Shown: positions 36,921 to 46,605 of the stretch, piece after piece
How the letters are laid out: each line of letters begins with the position of its first letter
How positions within the stretch are numbered: the stretch's first letter is position 1
NCBI GenBank assembly: GCA_016278325.1
Contig: JADQCB010000005.1
Coordinates: forward strand, 43,406 to 107,405
DNA from: Actibacterium sp.
Lineage (GTDB): Bacteria; Pseudomonadota; Alphaproteobacteria; Rhodobacterales; Rhodobacteraceae
Direction: 5' to 3'
DNA length: 64,000 bases
Translations under genes and position numbers: made by a program
The notes under the pieces: model-generated
Database searches by the model: none
Told to the model about the DNA's origin: nothing
What the model saw: the letters and a program-made list of their open reading frames with translations, nothing else

Positions 36921-37173
36921 GGCGCCGCATCCCGCGGGTTCGCTTGCACCCGGCGCCGGGGCCGGTTTCTCGCAAAAAAGAACCGGGTCTGCCGCAAGTC
37001 CACGCAGGCAGAACACCTTCCCGGATGCCATCCGCGCAGGAAACCGGGATCTGTCCGCCGCGCGGTAAGGCGCGACGCGGTTCCGCCCTGCCCTGCCCTC
37101 GATGACGCGCGCGGGCTTGATCCGGTGGTGCGGGCTTGCCAAAGGGGCGATCGGAACGGACGGAGATTTTGCC

Positions 37174-38259
37174 ATGTTCGAAACGCTCGGATTCGAATCC
37201 CTGACGCCCCCCCAGGCGGCGGTGTGGTTGGGCCTGCTGCTGGGGCTGGCTTTCGGGGTGCTGGCCGAAACCACCCGGTTTTGCTTTCGACGTGCGCTTG
37301 TCGGACCGTCGGCCGAGCGCGGGCCGGCGCGCGGCGTCTGGGCGATGGCGCTGGCGGTCGCGGTGATCGGCACGCAGGCGGCGGTCGCCCTGGGCTGGAT
37401 CGGGTTTGCCGATCACCGTTTCCTGGCCGCCGACCTGCCGGTGCTGGCGATTCTTGTGGGCGGGGTGCTGTTTGGTGCGGGCATGGTGCTGACGCGCGGC
37501 TGCGCCTCGCGCCTGACAGTGCTGGCCGGGTCTGGCAACCTGCGCGCGGGGCTGGTTCTGGTCGTCTTTGCAATCGCCGCCCATGCCACGCTCAAGGGCG
37601 TGATCGCCCCGATCCGCACGTCCCTGGGCAGCGTGACCCTGTCGCTGGGCGACGCGGCCAGCCTCGCCGCCCTGCCGGGCGGCGCGTGGCTGTGGAGCGC
37701 GGCCATCGCCCTGCCCGCCCTGGCGCTGGCCTGCTGTTCGGGCGGGCGCCGGCGCGACATCGCGCTTGCCGGGCTGCTGGGGCTGCTTGTCCCCCTGGGC
37801 TGGGTCGGAACCGGTTTCGTTCTGCAGGACGCTTTCGACCCGATCGCGATGGAAACGCTGAATTTCACCTCGTCGATGGCCGACACCCTGTTCTGGGGCG
37901 TGGCGGCAACCTCGATCTCGGCCAGTTTCGGCACCGGGCTGGTCGGCGGGGTGCTGGCCGGGGCGCTGATTTCTTCGCTTCTGGCCCGGCGGTTCCGTTG
38001 GCAGAGCTTCGAGGGACCGGCCCAGACCGGGCGCTACCTTGCCGGTGGCGTATTGATGGGGCTGGGCGGGGTTCTGGCCGGCGGATGCACGGTGGGCGCG
38101 GGCCTGTCGGGCATCCCGACGCTGGGTATCTCGGCGCTTCTGGCGCTTGCGGCGATCGGGCTGGGCGCGATTGCGACCGACCGTGCCGTTGCGCTTATTC
38201 CATCCCGCGCCGGATCCGGCGCATCGCCCACCATACCGCAAGCACGACCGGCGGCGTAA
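37174..38259 (+). CDS. YeeE/YedE-family sulfur-compound transporter
   Basis: 361 residues, nine or more membrane helices. Conserved cysteines lie in RFCFRRAL (C37), LTRGCASR (C110) and AGGCTVGAGLSG (C305), matching the residues that relay thiosulfate through TsuA/YeeE. It probably imports thiosulfate or a related sulfur species. Start at 37174 (MFETLGFESL) after CGGAG; the frame upstream to 37102 is not protein-like. The last 65 bp overlap the convergent DUF3422 gene. Confidence 0.9.
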   Translation: MFETLGFESLTPPQAAVWLGLLLGLAFGVLAETTRFCFRRALVGPSAERGPARGVWAMALAVAVIGTQAAVALGWIGFADHRFLAADLPVLAILVGGVLFGAGMVLTRGCASRLTVLAGSGNLRAGLVLVVFAIAAHATLKGVIAPIRTSLGSVTLSLGDAASLAALPGGAWLWSAAIALPALALACCSGGRRRDIALAGLLGLLVPLGWVGTGFVLQDAFDPIAMETLNFTSSMADTLFWGVAATSISASFGTGLVGGVLAGALISSLLARRFRWQSFEGPAQTGRYLAGGVLMGLGGVLAGGCTVGAGLSGIPTLGISALLALAAIGLGAIATDRAVALIPSRAGSGASPTIPQARPAA

Positions 38260-39478
38260 GCATCGCCATCAGGCTTTCCTTGCTCATGTGCAAGGGCCCG
38301 GCCACGGGATAGGCCAGGTAGGAGGCAAGGCTGACCGCGTAATAGCTGATGGCCACGACGCTGAGCCCTTCGACGGTCTTTTGCAGGCGCAATTGCAGAT
38401 CCGCGCGCCGGTCCATGCTTTCCAGCAGTTTCTGGTTCTGCGCCGAGCGCGAAACATCCACCTGCGTGCGCAGCAAATCGCCGGCACGGGTGGCGCGCGC
38501 GGTCATCTCGTGCAGCCGCCGCTCGGTCGCCTTGACGGTGCGCATCGCCGGATCGAAGCGGCGCATCATGAATTCGCGGAAGGTCTGGCGCCCCGCGAAC
38601 CGCTCTTCGCGCATGACGTCGATGCGCTGATGCACCAGCGCCTCATAGGCGCCGGTGGCGCCGAACCGAAATGTCGATCGCGCAAGAAGGTTTTCCAGCT
38701 CTGCCGAAATGCCCAGCAGCGCATGCAGCGTGTGTTCCGGCGTGCTGGTGCCGCTTTGCAGATCGCCCACAAGCGAGACCAGGCGCGGGTCGATGGCGCC
38801 CATCTGCCCCGACAATTGCCGCGCGCGGGGGAAACCCAGCATCGACATCGCCTTGTAGGTCTCGATCTCGGTCAGCCGCTGAACGATGCGCCCCACCCTG
38901 CGTTCGCCGGTTTCGGGGCGCACGAACAGCGCGAAACGCATGTGACCGGCGCTGTCGATGCGAAAATCGGTGGCGATCACGGCGCTGTCGTCCAGCACCC
39001 GCGAACAGGCCAGGCTGTCGGCAGCGAACCAGTCGTCGATCTTGCGCGACACGTCCTCGGGATCGCCCTGCCAGCGTTCCACCCGCAACTGGGCCGAGGT
39101 GATCCGCGCGCCCGGCGCATGTGCCAGCCAGTCCTCGGGAAACACATCGAAGCCGGTCGCGTCGAAGGGGCGCTCTGACAGGCCGTCGCTGAAGATCGTG
39201 TAGGTGACAAGCTCGGTATGGCTTTCCCATTTCAGCATGTTGCGGCCGATCTGGCCGAAGAAATGTGTCGCGCCGGGCTTGGGGTGCTGCGTGCCGAACC
39301 GGTCAAGCAGGTCCAGCAGATGGGACAGCTCGGCCGCGCGGTCGCGATTGGCCGCATCGACCGGGGGCTTGATCGCCACGAAGGCGGCCTGGCACGGCAC
39401 CGACAGGGCCGGGAAAGGCCGCGCGTGAAGCTCGTTCGCCACCTCATAACGTAGCGGATGATCCTGGATCGTGCTCAT
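38195..39478 (-). CDS. DUF3422-family protein with C-terminal membrane anchor
   Basis: 427 residues. The start DHPLRYEVANELHARPFP is the hallmark of DUF3422. Mostly soluble and helical; a long coiled-coil region at about 300-365 leads to two hydrophobic helices near the C-terminus (about 370-395 and 405-420), with a basic end RRIRRGME. The layout, soluble domain plus coiled coil plus two helices, recalls CorA-type proteins, but the GMN motif is absent. Function unknown. Confidence 0.9.
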   Translation of the reverse strand: MSTIQDHPLRYEVANELHARPFPALSVPCQAAFVAIKPPVDAANRDRAAELSHLLDLLDRFGTQHPKPGATHFFGQIGRNMLKWESHTELVTYTIFSDGLSERPFDATGFDVFPEDWLAHAPGARITSAQLRVERWQGDPEDVSRKIDDWFAADSLACSRVLDDSAVIATDFRIDSAGHMRFALFVRPETGERRVGRIVQRLTEIETYKAMSMLGFPRARQLSGQMGAIDPRLVSLVGDLQSGTSTPEHTLHALLGISAELENLLARSTFRFGATGAYEALVHQRIDVMREERFAGRQTFREFMMRRFDPAMRTVKATERRLHEMTARATRAGDLLRTQVDVSRSAQNQKLLESMDRRADLQLRLQKTVEGLSVVAISYYAVSLASYLAYPVAGPLHMSKESLMAMLTPPVVLAVWWAMRRIRRGME

Positions 39479-39622
39479 GCGGGACGGCCTGACTGTGTTT
39501 GCGGTTTCCTTCCTAGCCGATCAGGGCCGGGAGTCAAAAGAAACATTCAGCAAATTCCGTCAGTTACCGGCATGCAATCGTGTACATGCCAGCGCGCGCC
39601 CCGCCCTTGCACCTTTTTTGCG

Positions 39623-42328
39623 TCAAGCCACGTCGTAGAAGATTTCCGTATCCGTGTTGGCGGTGTTCCAGCCTTCGATCGGGAATTCCTCGTCGAAAAG
39701 GGTCGCCAGCCTGACATTTTCGAGGAACGAGAATGTATCGCCGTAAAGGAAACCGTCATCATTCCCGTCGATCGAGGGGATGATGCCGTCGAACAGGCTG
39801 ACGCTGGGCCCGTCGAAGAAGTCGGACGTGATCCCGGCGCTGAATTGCAGCAAGCCCGCGAAGAGATCGAGATCGAGCCCGAGATAGGTGTCGTTGGAAA
39901 ACAGCGCCTCCATGTCGACGGCGACATCCATGTCGATCAGCCCGTCGCCATTGCCGTCGCTGTCGGGATCGAATCCTGACGTGACCGGTGCGTTGACGGT
40001 GATTTCGTCGCCAAGGGAAAATCCGGTGATAGTCGAGCCGTCTTCAAGCGATGCGACAAGCGGCAGATCCTGAATGCTGAGCGAAAAATCCTGGATCGTT
40101 TCGAGCGTCGTGATCAGCGCGACCGATACAATGTCCCAGGCCCATTCCACCGACAGCAGGTTGACACTGGCCCCGGCAACACTGGTCGTCAGGCCAAAGG
40201 AATCGTCGCCCCCGAAGGCCGTGGGAACGCCGAACAGAAGCTGCGATGCGAATGCGTCGAGATCGGCCGTCAGCACGGCCACGTCATCGCTGCCCGATGA
40301 ACTCAGCGTATCGCCCCCTGGCACGTCCTGGGTACCGGTGGTGTTGATCACCGGGAAGTTCAGGTCGAGGCCGAAAAACGGATCAAGCGGCCCCAGCGGC
40401 ACCGACAATTCCAGATCGTCGCCGCTGGCGTCGAAAATATTGAATCCCGGTTCGCCGAGCACGCCCGTGAACCCCGGGTTGTTCCCGGTATCGATATCCC
40501 AGATGTCGAAGCTGTCGCTGCCGATCAGAAGATCGAGCGCCGTATCCAGGTCGAATACGAAATCCATCCCGAAATTGACGTTGGGCGACATGGTCGAGAA
40601 CGTGGCGCCGCCATCCACAGAATAGGCGCTGTCGACCACGAAACTGTCGCCGTTTTCGACCTGGCGCGGCGCCGTGAAGAAGACATCGACGGGAACCGAC
40701 GCATCGACCTCACCGGTATTGAGCGAGAAATACGGTTGCAGGCCGACCTTCGCGGCGAAACTGCCGTCTGTGCGGACGCTCGGCGTGGAGATCGAGGATG
40801 GCAGATCAATATCGGCCTCGCAATCTCCGCCAAACCAGCTGGCAATCTCGCAGCCGGCATCGGCAAAGGCCTGCCCGACCGCCTCTATTCCATCGAGAAT
40901 CCCTTCGAGCACATCCCCCGAGAACGTGTATCCTGGAATGATCGTCGCATCCAGGCTGACCGGACCGGTATCGAAACCGAAGAATGGCAGGACCGGCTGA
41001 TAGGCCAGCGCATCGCCGGTGCCGAACATCGACTGGTTCTGCGTCTCGAACAGCAACTGGTCGGAAAAATTCACCGGGGCGTCATCCGCGCCGCTCACCG
41101 TCACGCTGATCGTGACCGGGTCCGACGTGTCGCTTTCTTCCGGCGCGGTCGTGGCGGTGCCGACGCCCGAATCGTCGATGGCGACATACTGGAATGTCAC
41201 CTCGCGCGTCTCGCCCGCGTCGAGGAACTGGAACTCGTCCAGCGGGTTGAAGGTGAAGGTGCCATCGCCGTTATTGGTCACGGCCCCGTATTGATTTCCG
41301 AACGCGTCGGTCGGCGCGGATATGATGGAATAGGACAGGACGTCGCCGTCGTCGATATCGCTGGCCACGAAGGCGCCGGTGACCCCATCGCCGGTCAGGG
41401 CCCCGAATTGCGGGCTTTGAACCGTATCGAACGCATCATCCTCATGCACCGAAAGCGATACGCCGGATGCGATCGGCTGGTCGTTCTGCCCGTCGATCGT
41501 CAGCACCACATCGGCGGTCGCAAGATTGCCTTCGCTTGAAACGGTCTCATAGGTGAAGGCCCATTGCGGGCTGGCGTCATGCGCCAACCGGTCCACGTCG
41601 GGCCCGTCCGCGGTGAACCGCGCGATGCCGTCATCGCTGATGAACAAGGTGCCCAGGATCAGGTCGCCGATCTTGACGGTCCGCTGGAACCCGCCGGCAA
41701 CCGGAACAAGCGCGCCTTCGCCGTCCACGACACTGATCACCGTCTTCCGGGTGCCGTCCGCCTGGATGCCATTGGTGTCATTGGCCAGAAGATCCACGTC
41801 TGCGGAACTGTTCTCGTCGACCTCCCAGGCATCGTTTCGTGCCACCCCGCTGGAATCGGCGGCCATCTTGACGTGGTTGTTGCCGTGGTGGCCGGTATAG
41901 CGAAACCCGAAATCGGCAAGATCGAGACTGTCGAGTGAGAGCGGTTCATCGGCGGACAGGACGAAACTGACGGACGAGATTTCGTCCTTGGCGATGCCGG
42001 GTGTTCCGAACTCGATCCCCGCGTCGAACCTGCCCTGTTCGTGAATGACGCGGCCATTGACATTGGCATCCTTGTGAACGCTGTCGACGGCCGCCTCGTC
42101 AAACACTGACTGGCCGATCAGGTCTTCGCTGCCATCCACACCGACGACCGTCAGGCCGGCCGCCGTGGCGTCCAGCGCCGCGAGATCGAAGAAGAGCCCC
42201 CGCAGATCGCCCGGCCGCCCCGTGTCGAGCACCTGGATATCGAAGCGCAGGGTTCCGTCGGACAGTTCCTGGATCGTGACACGGGTATCGACGGATCCAT
42301 CAACGATGAAAGAGATTGAACGGGCCAT
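39623..42328 (-). CDS. Large acidic VCBS/cadherin-like repeat protein, putative type I secreted
   Basis: 901 residues, very rich in D, G, S and T with few basic residues. N-terminal beta domain (1-150), then VCBS-type repeats: one with NDAWEVDENSSADVDLLAND, the next with ASGVSLSVHEDD and NNGDGTFTFNP followed by GETREVTFQY. The second half (about 420-901) is a beta-rich region I do not recognise, with calcium-loop-like DPDSDGNGDG and DGNDDGFLYGD. It has no Sec signal peptide, and ends in a short hydrophobic IFYDVA, which suits a type I secretion substrate, but no RTX nonapeptides are present. No T1SS genes nearby. AGGAGG precedes the ATG. Confidence 0.88.
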   Translation of the reverse strand: MARSISFIVDGSVDTRVTIQELSDGTLRFDIQVLDTGRPGDLRGLFFDLAALDATAAGLTVVGVDGSEDLIGQSVFDEAAVDSVHKDANVNGRVIHEQGRFDAGIEFGTPGIAKDEISSVSFVLSADEPLSLDSLDLADFGFRYTGHHGNNHVKMAADSSGVARNDAWEVDENSSADVDLLANDTNGIQADGTRKTVISVVDGEGALVPVAGGFQRTVKIGDLILGTLFISDDGIARFTADGPDVDRLAHDASPQWAFTYETVSSEGNLATADVVLTIDGQNDQPIASGVSLSVHEDDAFDTVQSPQFGALTGDGVTGAFVASDIDDGDVLSYSIISAPTDAFGNQYGAVTNNGDGTFTFNPLDEFQFLDAGETREVTFQYVAIDDSGVGTATTAPEESDTSDPVTISVTVSGADDAPVNFSDQLLFETQNQSMFGTGDALAYQPVLPFFGFDTGPVSLDATIIPGYTFSGDVLEGILDGIEAVGQAFADAGCEIASWFGGDCEADIDLPSSISTPSVRTDGSFAAKVGLQPYFSLNTGEVDASVPVDVFFTAPRQVENGDSFVVDSAYSVDGGATFSTMSPNVNFGMDFVFDLDTALDLLIGSDSFDIWDIDTGNNPGFTGVLGEPGFNIFDASGDDLELSVPLGPLDPFFGLDLNFPVINTTGTQDVPGGDTLSSSGSDDVAVLTADLDAFASQLLFGVPTAFGGDDSFGLTTSVAGASVNLLSVEWAWDIVSVALITTLETIQDFSLSIQDLPLVASLEDGSTITGFSLGDEITVNAPVTSGFDPDSDGNGDGLIDMDVAVDMEALFSNDTYLGLDLDLFAGLLQFSAGITSDFFDGPSVSLFDGIIPSIDGNDDGFLYGDTFSFLENVRLATLFDEEFPIEGWNTANTDTEIFYDVA

Positions 42329-42629
42329 GGCAGGCCTCCTGATGTGAACGAGGATTCAAAAAAGAATGCAGCGAAGAGCCGGCGAAATTGCCCAATCTTC
42401 GGAGGCTGACAGCTTTACCAGCGCAATAAACTTACGCTGAGAATAAGAAATGACAAAGATTTTTTCTCAGAGCTTCACGAATCGCCGTGAAACAGTCTGT
42501 TTACGGTCTCCAGGACAGCACAAATTGCCTTCTGTGTGACGCGAATCGCCGATTCGCGGTGCCGGATGTTCACCGTTGGACAGGAGCGTTGCGACCGGCG
42601 CGCGCGTCACATCGCGCCGCAAGAGGTAA
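42329..42629. other. 301-bp AT-richer intergenic region with several dyads
   Basis: Upstream of the VCBS-type gene and downstream of frcK. It holds CTGAGAA/TTCTCAG arms (42437-42470), a near-dyad CCGTGAAACAG/CTGTTTACGG around 42496, and a 9+1+9 palindrome listed separately. No gene is seen. These are candidate operators for the VCBS-type gene. Confidence 0.45.
42540..42558. repeat. 9+1+9 perfect inverted repeat downstream of frcK
   Basis: CGCGAATCG, C, CGATTCGCG. The single-base centre suits a protein-binding site; opened to a 5-nt loop it can also form a 7-bp hairpin that ends the frc transcript. No T-run follows. Confidence 0.5.
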
Positions 42630-43331
42630 TCAACCTGTCGAACCGCAAGGCATCGCGCCGGCCTGCGACGCCCCGGGCCTGGCGGCCGCCCCCCCGGAGA
42701 GAAGCAGATCGGCAGGGGCGCTGTCATTCATCACCAGGCGGGCATTCGCCAGGTCGTTGCCCCGCGCGCGGCGTAGCGCATCCGCCCGCGACAGGCCGTG
42801 GCCGATCCAACGGTCGATCAGCCGGCTTTCCAGCACCTCGACCGGGGGCGCGATCATCACGGTGGCGTCGAAAAGCCCTTTCAGCGCGGCCCAGCCCCCC
42901 TGCCGCAACAACAGGTAATTTCCCTCGACCACGACAAGGCGCGTCATGGCACGCAGGCAACCGGCTTGCGCGATCGTGCGATCGTGTACCCGGTCGAAAA
43001 CCGGATATCCGATATCCGCGCCGCCGGTTCGAATCTGCCGGACAAGCGCCACGAAGCCGGCGACATCGAACGTATCCGGGGCGCCCTTGACCGCGCGCAA
43101 CCCACGCGCATCCAGAACGCTGTTGTCCAGGTGGAACCCGTCCATCGGCACCAGCGCCGCGTGATCGGGCCCGTCAGCGCCGGTGTTCAGAAATGCGACC
43201 ACGCGCGCCGAAAGGGTGGACTTTCCCGATCCCGGCGGCCCGGCAATCCCGATCACCTTGCGTGTCTTGCCATCGTCGATCCGCGCGGTCAGTTCGAGCA
43301 CCGCTTGCGTGTGTTTATCAAGCTCGCACAT
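42630..43331 (-). CDS. frcK: FrcK-like sugar-kinase-family P-loop protein
   Basis: 233 residues, uridine-kinase/phosphoribulokinase-like fold. P-loop GPPGSGKST (31-39), substrate segment PMDGFHLDN, VVVEGNYLLL, and VLESRLIDRW. Sinorhizobium frcBCA is followed by a gene of this type, frcK, whose exact substrate is not settled. Start MCELDKHTQ at 43331, immediately before the frcA stop. Last gene of the operon. Confidence 0.88.
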   Translation of the reverse strand: MCELDKHTQAVLELTARIDDGKTRKVIGIAGPPGSGKSTLSARVVAFLNTGADGPDHAALVPMDGFHLDNSVLDARGLRAVKGAPDTFDVAGFVALVRQIRTGGADIGYPVFDRVHDRTIAQAGCLRAMTRLVVVEGNYLLLRQGGWAALKGLFDATVMIAPPVEVLESRLIDRWIGHGLSRADALRRARGNDLANARLVMNDSAPADLLLSGGAAARPGASQAGAMPCGSTG

Positions 43332-43333
43332 GT

Positions 43334-44116
43334 TCAGGCCGCCGTCGTTTTCGCATCGGGTGTCATGGCCCCGGTCATCAGCGCCACGGCGTCCTGCATC
43401 GAACACTCGTCCGGCCGAACGACGCAAAGCCGCCGGCCCAGGCGATGCACATGGATCCTGTCGGCGAGTTCGAAGACATGCGGCATGTTGTGGCTGATCA
43501 GGATGATCGGCACCCCGCGGGCCCTGACATTCCGGATCAATTCCAGAACCTTTCGGCTTTCCTTGACGCCCAGGGCCGCCGTCGGTTCGTCGAGAATGAC
43601 GACCCGAGAACCGAATGCCGCGGCGCGGGCCACGGCAACGCCCTGGCGTTGACCGCCCGACAAGGTTTCGACGGCCTGATTGATGTTCTGGATCGTCATC
43701 AGGCCCAGTTCCGAAAGTTTGTCGCGCGCGATGCGCTGCATCTGCTTCTTGTCGAGCTGGCGAAAGACACGGCCCATGAAGGATTTCTTCCGAATCTCGC
43801 GCCCCATGAACATGTTGTCCGAGATCGACAGCGCCGGCGACATCGCAAGTGTCTGATAGACCGTTTCGATTCCATGCTCGCGCGCCTGGATCGGCGAGGC
43901 GAAGTCCACCCGCTTGCCGTCGAGGCGGATCTCGCCTGCATCGGGGCGCAGGGCGCCGGACAACGCCTTGATCATCGTCGATTTGCCGGCGCCATTGTCG
44001 CCGATAACGGCCTGGATCTCGCCGGGGTAGAGGTCGAAATCGCAGTGATCGAGCGCCACAACCCGGCCATAGCGCTTTACAAGACCGCGGGCGGAAAGGA
44101 TTGGAGGTTGGGTCAC
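43334..44116 (-). CDS. frcA: Fructose-type ABC transporter ATP-binding protein
   Basis: 260 residues, single ABC domain (the ribose importer RbsA has two). Walker A GDNGAGKS (39-46), signature LSGGQ (152-156), Walker B VILDEP (173-178), switch His in LISHN. Single-domain FrcA-type ATPases are known for the frc system. GTG start overlapping the frcC stop (GTGA). Powers uptake with FrcB and FrcC. Confidence 0.92.
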   Translation of the reverse strand: MTQPPILSARGLVKRYGRVVALDHCDFDLYPGEIQAVIGDNGAGKSTMIKALSGALRPDAGEIRLDGKRVDFASPIQAREHGIETVYQTLAMSPALSISDNMFMGREIRKKSFMGRVFRQLDKKQMQRIARDKLSELGLMTIQNINQAVETLSGGQRQGVAVARAAAFGSRVVILDEPTAALGVKESRKVLELIRNVRARGVPIILISHNMPHVFELADRIHVHRLGRRLCVVRPDECSMQDAVALMTGAMTPDAKTTAA

Positions 44117-45174
44117 AGGCTTGCCTTTCTGATACGCTGGTCCACGCCGACGGCGGTAATGATCAACAGTCCGATCAACAGATAGGTCCACTGCACGTCG
44201 GCGCCCAGCAGGCGCAGCCCAAGCGTGAAGACCCCCACGATCAGCGCCCCGAACAACGAGCCGGCGATCGATCCGCGCCCGCCGAACAACGAGATGCCGC
44301 CGATGACCACGGCGGTGATCGATTCGATATTGGCCAGCTGCCCGGCCTGCGGCGACACCGAACCGATGCGCCCGATCAGGGCCCAGCCGGCAAAGGCGCA
44401 GATCAGCCCGCCCAGGGAATAGACCGAGATCAGCGTGGCACGCACATTCACCCCGGACAGTTCGGCCGCCACCGGGTCATCCCCGACCGCATAGACATGC
44501 CGGCCCCAGGCGGTCTGGCTCAGCACATAGCTCAGCACCGCGACCAGCACCAGCAACCCGATCACGCCATAGGTAAAGATCGCACCGCCGAACTCGAGGG
44601 TTCGTCCGAAGAATTGCAGCAGCGGCGCCTGTTCGGCGATGACCTGACTGCGGATCACCTCGCTGCTCGAGTAAAGATAGTTGGCGGCGAGAACGATCTG
44701 CCACATGCCCAGGGTCACGATGAATGGCGGCAGCTTGCGGACCGCAACGAGATAACCGCTGATCGACCCGCAGATCAGCCCGCAGATCAGCCCGGAAAGC
44801 ACGCCGAGCCCGGCCGGCAACCCCAGGTCGAAGGTGAACTTGCCCATAACGACCGAGGACAGGATCATCACCGCCCCGACCGACAGATCGATCCCGGCCG
44901 TGAGGATCACCAGTGATTGTGCGCAGGCAACGATCCCGATGATCGCCACCTGTTGCAGGATCAGCGTCAGAGTGAAAGGCGCGAAAAAGCGCTCGCCCAG
45001 CAAAATCCCGAACATCCCGACAGCCGCCAGCAACACGATCAGCGGCACGACCGACGGTGAGGCATAGAAGATATTGGCCAGCCTGGATTTCAGCCCGTCC
45101 GGGCCCGGGTCGAAACCCGCAACGGTTTCCGAAGCGGGGGGCTGAGCCTCGGTCGGCGTGGAGGTATCCTGCAT
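44113..45174 (-). CDS. frcC: Fructose-type ABC transporter permease
   Basis: 353 residues, RbsC-like permease with eight to ten helices. LTAGIDLSVGAVM and the coupling motif region VYAVGDDPVAAELSGVNV are typical, as is the IGGISLFGGRGS block. A short cytoplasmic N-terminal stretch of about 40 residues precedes the first helix. Start MQDTSTPTE at 45174 is preferred; the frame runs 22 codons further. Separated from frcB by a hairpin-containing spacer of 98 bp. Confidence 0.92.
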   Translation of the reverse strand: MQDTSTPTEAQPPASETVAGFDPGPDGLKSRLANIFYASPSVVPLIVLLAAVGMFGILLGERFFAPFTLTLILQQVAIIGIVACAQSLVILTAGIDLSVGAVMILSSVVMGKFTFDLGLPAGLGVLSGLICGLICGSISGYLVAVRKLPPFIVTLGMWQIVLAANYLYSSSEVIRSQVIAEQAPLLQFFGRTLEFGGAIFTYGVIGLLVLVAVLSYVLSQTAWGRHVYAVGDDPVAAELSGVNVRATLISVYSLGGLICAFAGWALIGRIGSVSPQAGQLANIESITAVVIGGISLFGGRGSIAGSLFGALIVGVFTLGLRLLGADVQWTYLLIGLLIITAVGVDQRIRKASL

Positions 45175-45204
45175 TTCGGTCCACCTTTCGACTGTCTGCG
45201 ATAT

Positions 45205-45218
45205 CCCGGCGCGCCGGG
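45205..45218. repeat. GC palindrome between frcB and frcC
   Basis: CCCGGCGCGCCGGG, self-complementary, in the spacer after the binding-protein gene. It is a plausible 3'-stabilising hairpin for the frcB message. Confidence 0.4.
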
Positions 45219-45272
45219 AGCGGCGGGGCGCGACCGGCAAGGATCACGCCCCGGCCCCCTGTCAAGCGCCGC

Positions 45273-46286
45273 TTACCCCCAGCAGAGGTCCAGCCCCTCT
45301 TGCGGTGTCAGCTGCTCCATCCCCTCGACCGGCGCGGCAGTCACAAGGCCGACACCGGTGTCGAAAAAGGCCTTGCCCTCGGTCGCCTCGGGTTTTTCGC
45401 CGGTTTCGACATATGTCGCAACCGCCTCGACCCCAAGCGCCGCCATGCGCAGCGGGTATTGCTGCGCCGTCGCGCCGATCACGCCGGCGGCCACGTTTTC
45501 GACCCCGGGACAACCGCCATCGACCGAAACGATGGTCACGTCATCTGCTTTCCCGAAGGACTTGAGCGCCTCATAGGCGCCAGCCGCGGCAGGTTCGTTG
45601 ATGGTATAGACCAGATTGATATCGGGGTTGATGGCCAGAAGGTTTTCCATCCCGGTCCGGCCGCCCTGGGCATTGCCGTTCGAAACCTCCTGCCCGGCGA
45701 TCCGCGGGTCGGTCTCGTCCCCCCATTTGCTCGGGTCCTTGATGTCGATGCCGAACCCGCTGAGGAAACCCTGGTTGCGCAGAACCCCCACCGTTGGCTG
45801 GCTGACATTGATGTTCAGCAGGCCGATCTTCGCTTTCGACGTGTCGCCCATCGTCTTGGCCGCCCATTCGCCGATCAGCTCGCCGGCGTGGAAATTGTCG
45901 GTGGCGAAAGTCATGTCGGCCGCGTCGATCGGGTCGAGCGGCGTGTCCAGCGCGATGACCAGGGCGCCGGAGTCGCGGGCCTTCTGGACCGCAGAGGTAA
46001 TAGCCTTGGTGTCGGAGGCCACCAGAAGGATGCCGTCCACCCCGGCCGCGATGCAGGTTTCGATCGCGGCGACCTGGGTCTCGTGATCGCCATCGAACTT
46101 GCCCGCGAATGAGCGCAGTTCCATGCCCAGCTCGGCAGCCTTGGCGAACGCGCCCTCGGCCATCTTGACGAAGAACGGGTTGGTCGCATCCTTGGTGATC
46201 AGGCACACGCTACCCTCGGCCGCAGCCGTCCCGGCAGCCGCCGCCGAGGCGATCATTCCGAAAACGCCGGCTTTGATTATGTTCAT
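45273..46286 (-). CDS. frcB: Fructose-type ABC transporter substrate-binding protein
   Basis: 337 residues. Signal peptide ([18 protein letters not shown], cleavage near AAA-EG), then periplasmic-binding-protein type I fold: [45 protein letters not shown], and [12 protein letters not shown]. The ligand set resembles FrcB of Sinorhizobium, which binds fructose, mannose and ribose. ATG at 46286 is better spaced from GGGAG than the ATG at 46292. First gene of frcBCAK. Confidence 0.9.
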   Translation of the reverse strand: MNIIKAGVFGMIASAAAAGTAAAEGSVCLITKDATNPFFVKMAEGAFAKAAELGMELRSFAGKFDGDHETQVAAIETCIAAGVDGILLVASDTKAITSAVQKARDSGALVIALDTPLDPIDAADMTFATDNFHAGELIGEWAAKTMGDTSKAKIGLLNINVSQPTVGVLRNQGFLSGFGIDIKDPSKWGDETDPRIAGQEVSNGNAQGGRTGMENLLAINPDINLVYTINEPAAAGAYEALKSFGKADDVTIVSVDGGCPGVENVAAGVIGATAQQYPLRMAALGVEAVATYVETGEKPEATEGKAFFDTGVGLVTAAPVEGMEQLTPQEGLDLCWG

Positions 46287-46432
46287 CTCCATCTCCCTTT
46301 GAACAGAGCCCGTCGCGGGGCTTCAACCTCTCATCGGAAAGGTGTCACTGGCACAGGACGCCCCCGAGGCTTTCGCGCCCGCCGCGCCGTCACATGCAGC
46401 AATCTCTCCTCCCCGCCGCTAGGCGTATCAAT

Positions 46433-46462
46433 GGCATAGGGTCGCCTCTGACGGGCTGTCAA
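46433..46462 (-). promoter_or_regulatory. Possible promoter of frcBCAK
   Basis: On the minus strand TTGACA (46462-46457) and TATGCC (46438-46433), spacer 18 bp, about 150 nt before frcB. It lies beside an AT-rich patch at 46460-46490. The whole frcB-frcR gap (46287-46605) has no gene and must hold both promoters and the FrcR operator. Confidence 0.4.
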
Positions 46463-46605
46463 TAAAAACTTTCAAATGAAGTAATAATCACTCGCCTCCG
46501 GCTCGCCGATGCTTGTGCGCCTGTGCCGACGGCCCTAGTATCGAAGAAAACGGCAACACGGGAAAAACCCTGCGTCGTCGCACAAGGCACTGGAATGAAA
46601 ACGGA

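Noticed and set aside
36968-36990. Hairpin CCGGTTTCT ... AGAACCGG after the LysR gene
   Set aside because: Stem has a bulge, the A-run is in the loop and no T-run follows; not a convincing terminator.
43020-43045. tRNA T-arm-like GGTTCGAATC
   Set aside because: Inside the frcK coding sequence; no acceptor stem or anticodon arm around it.
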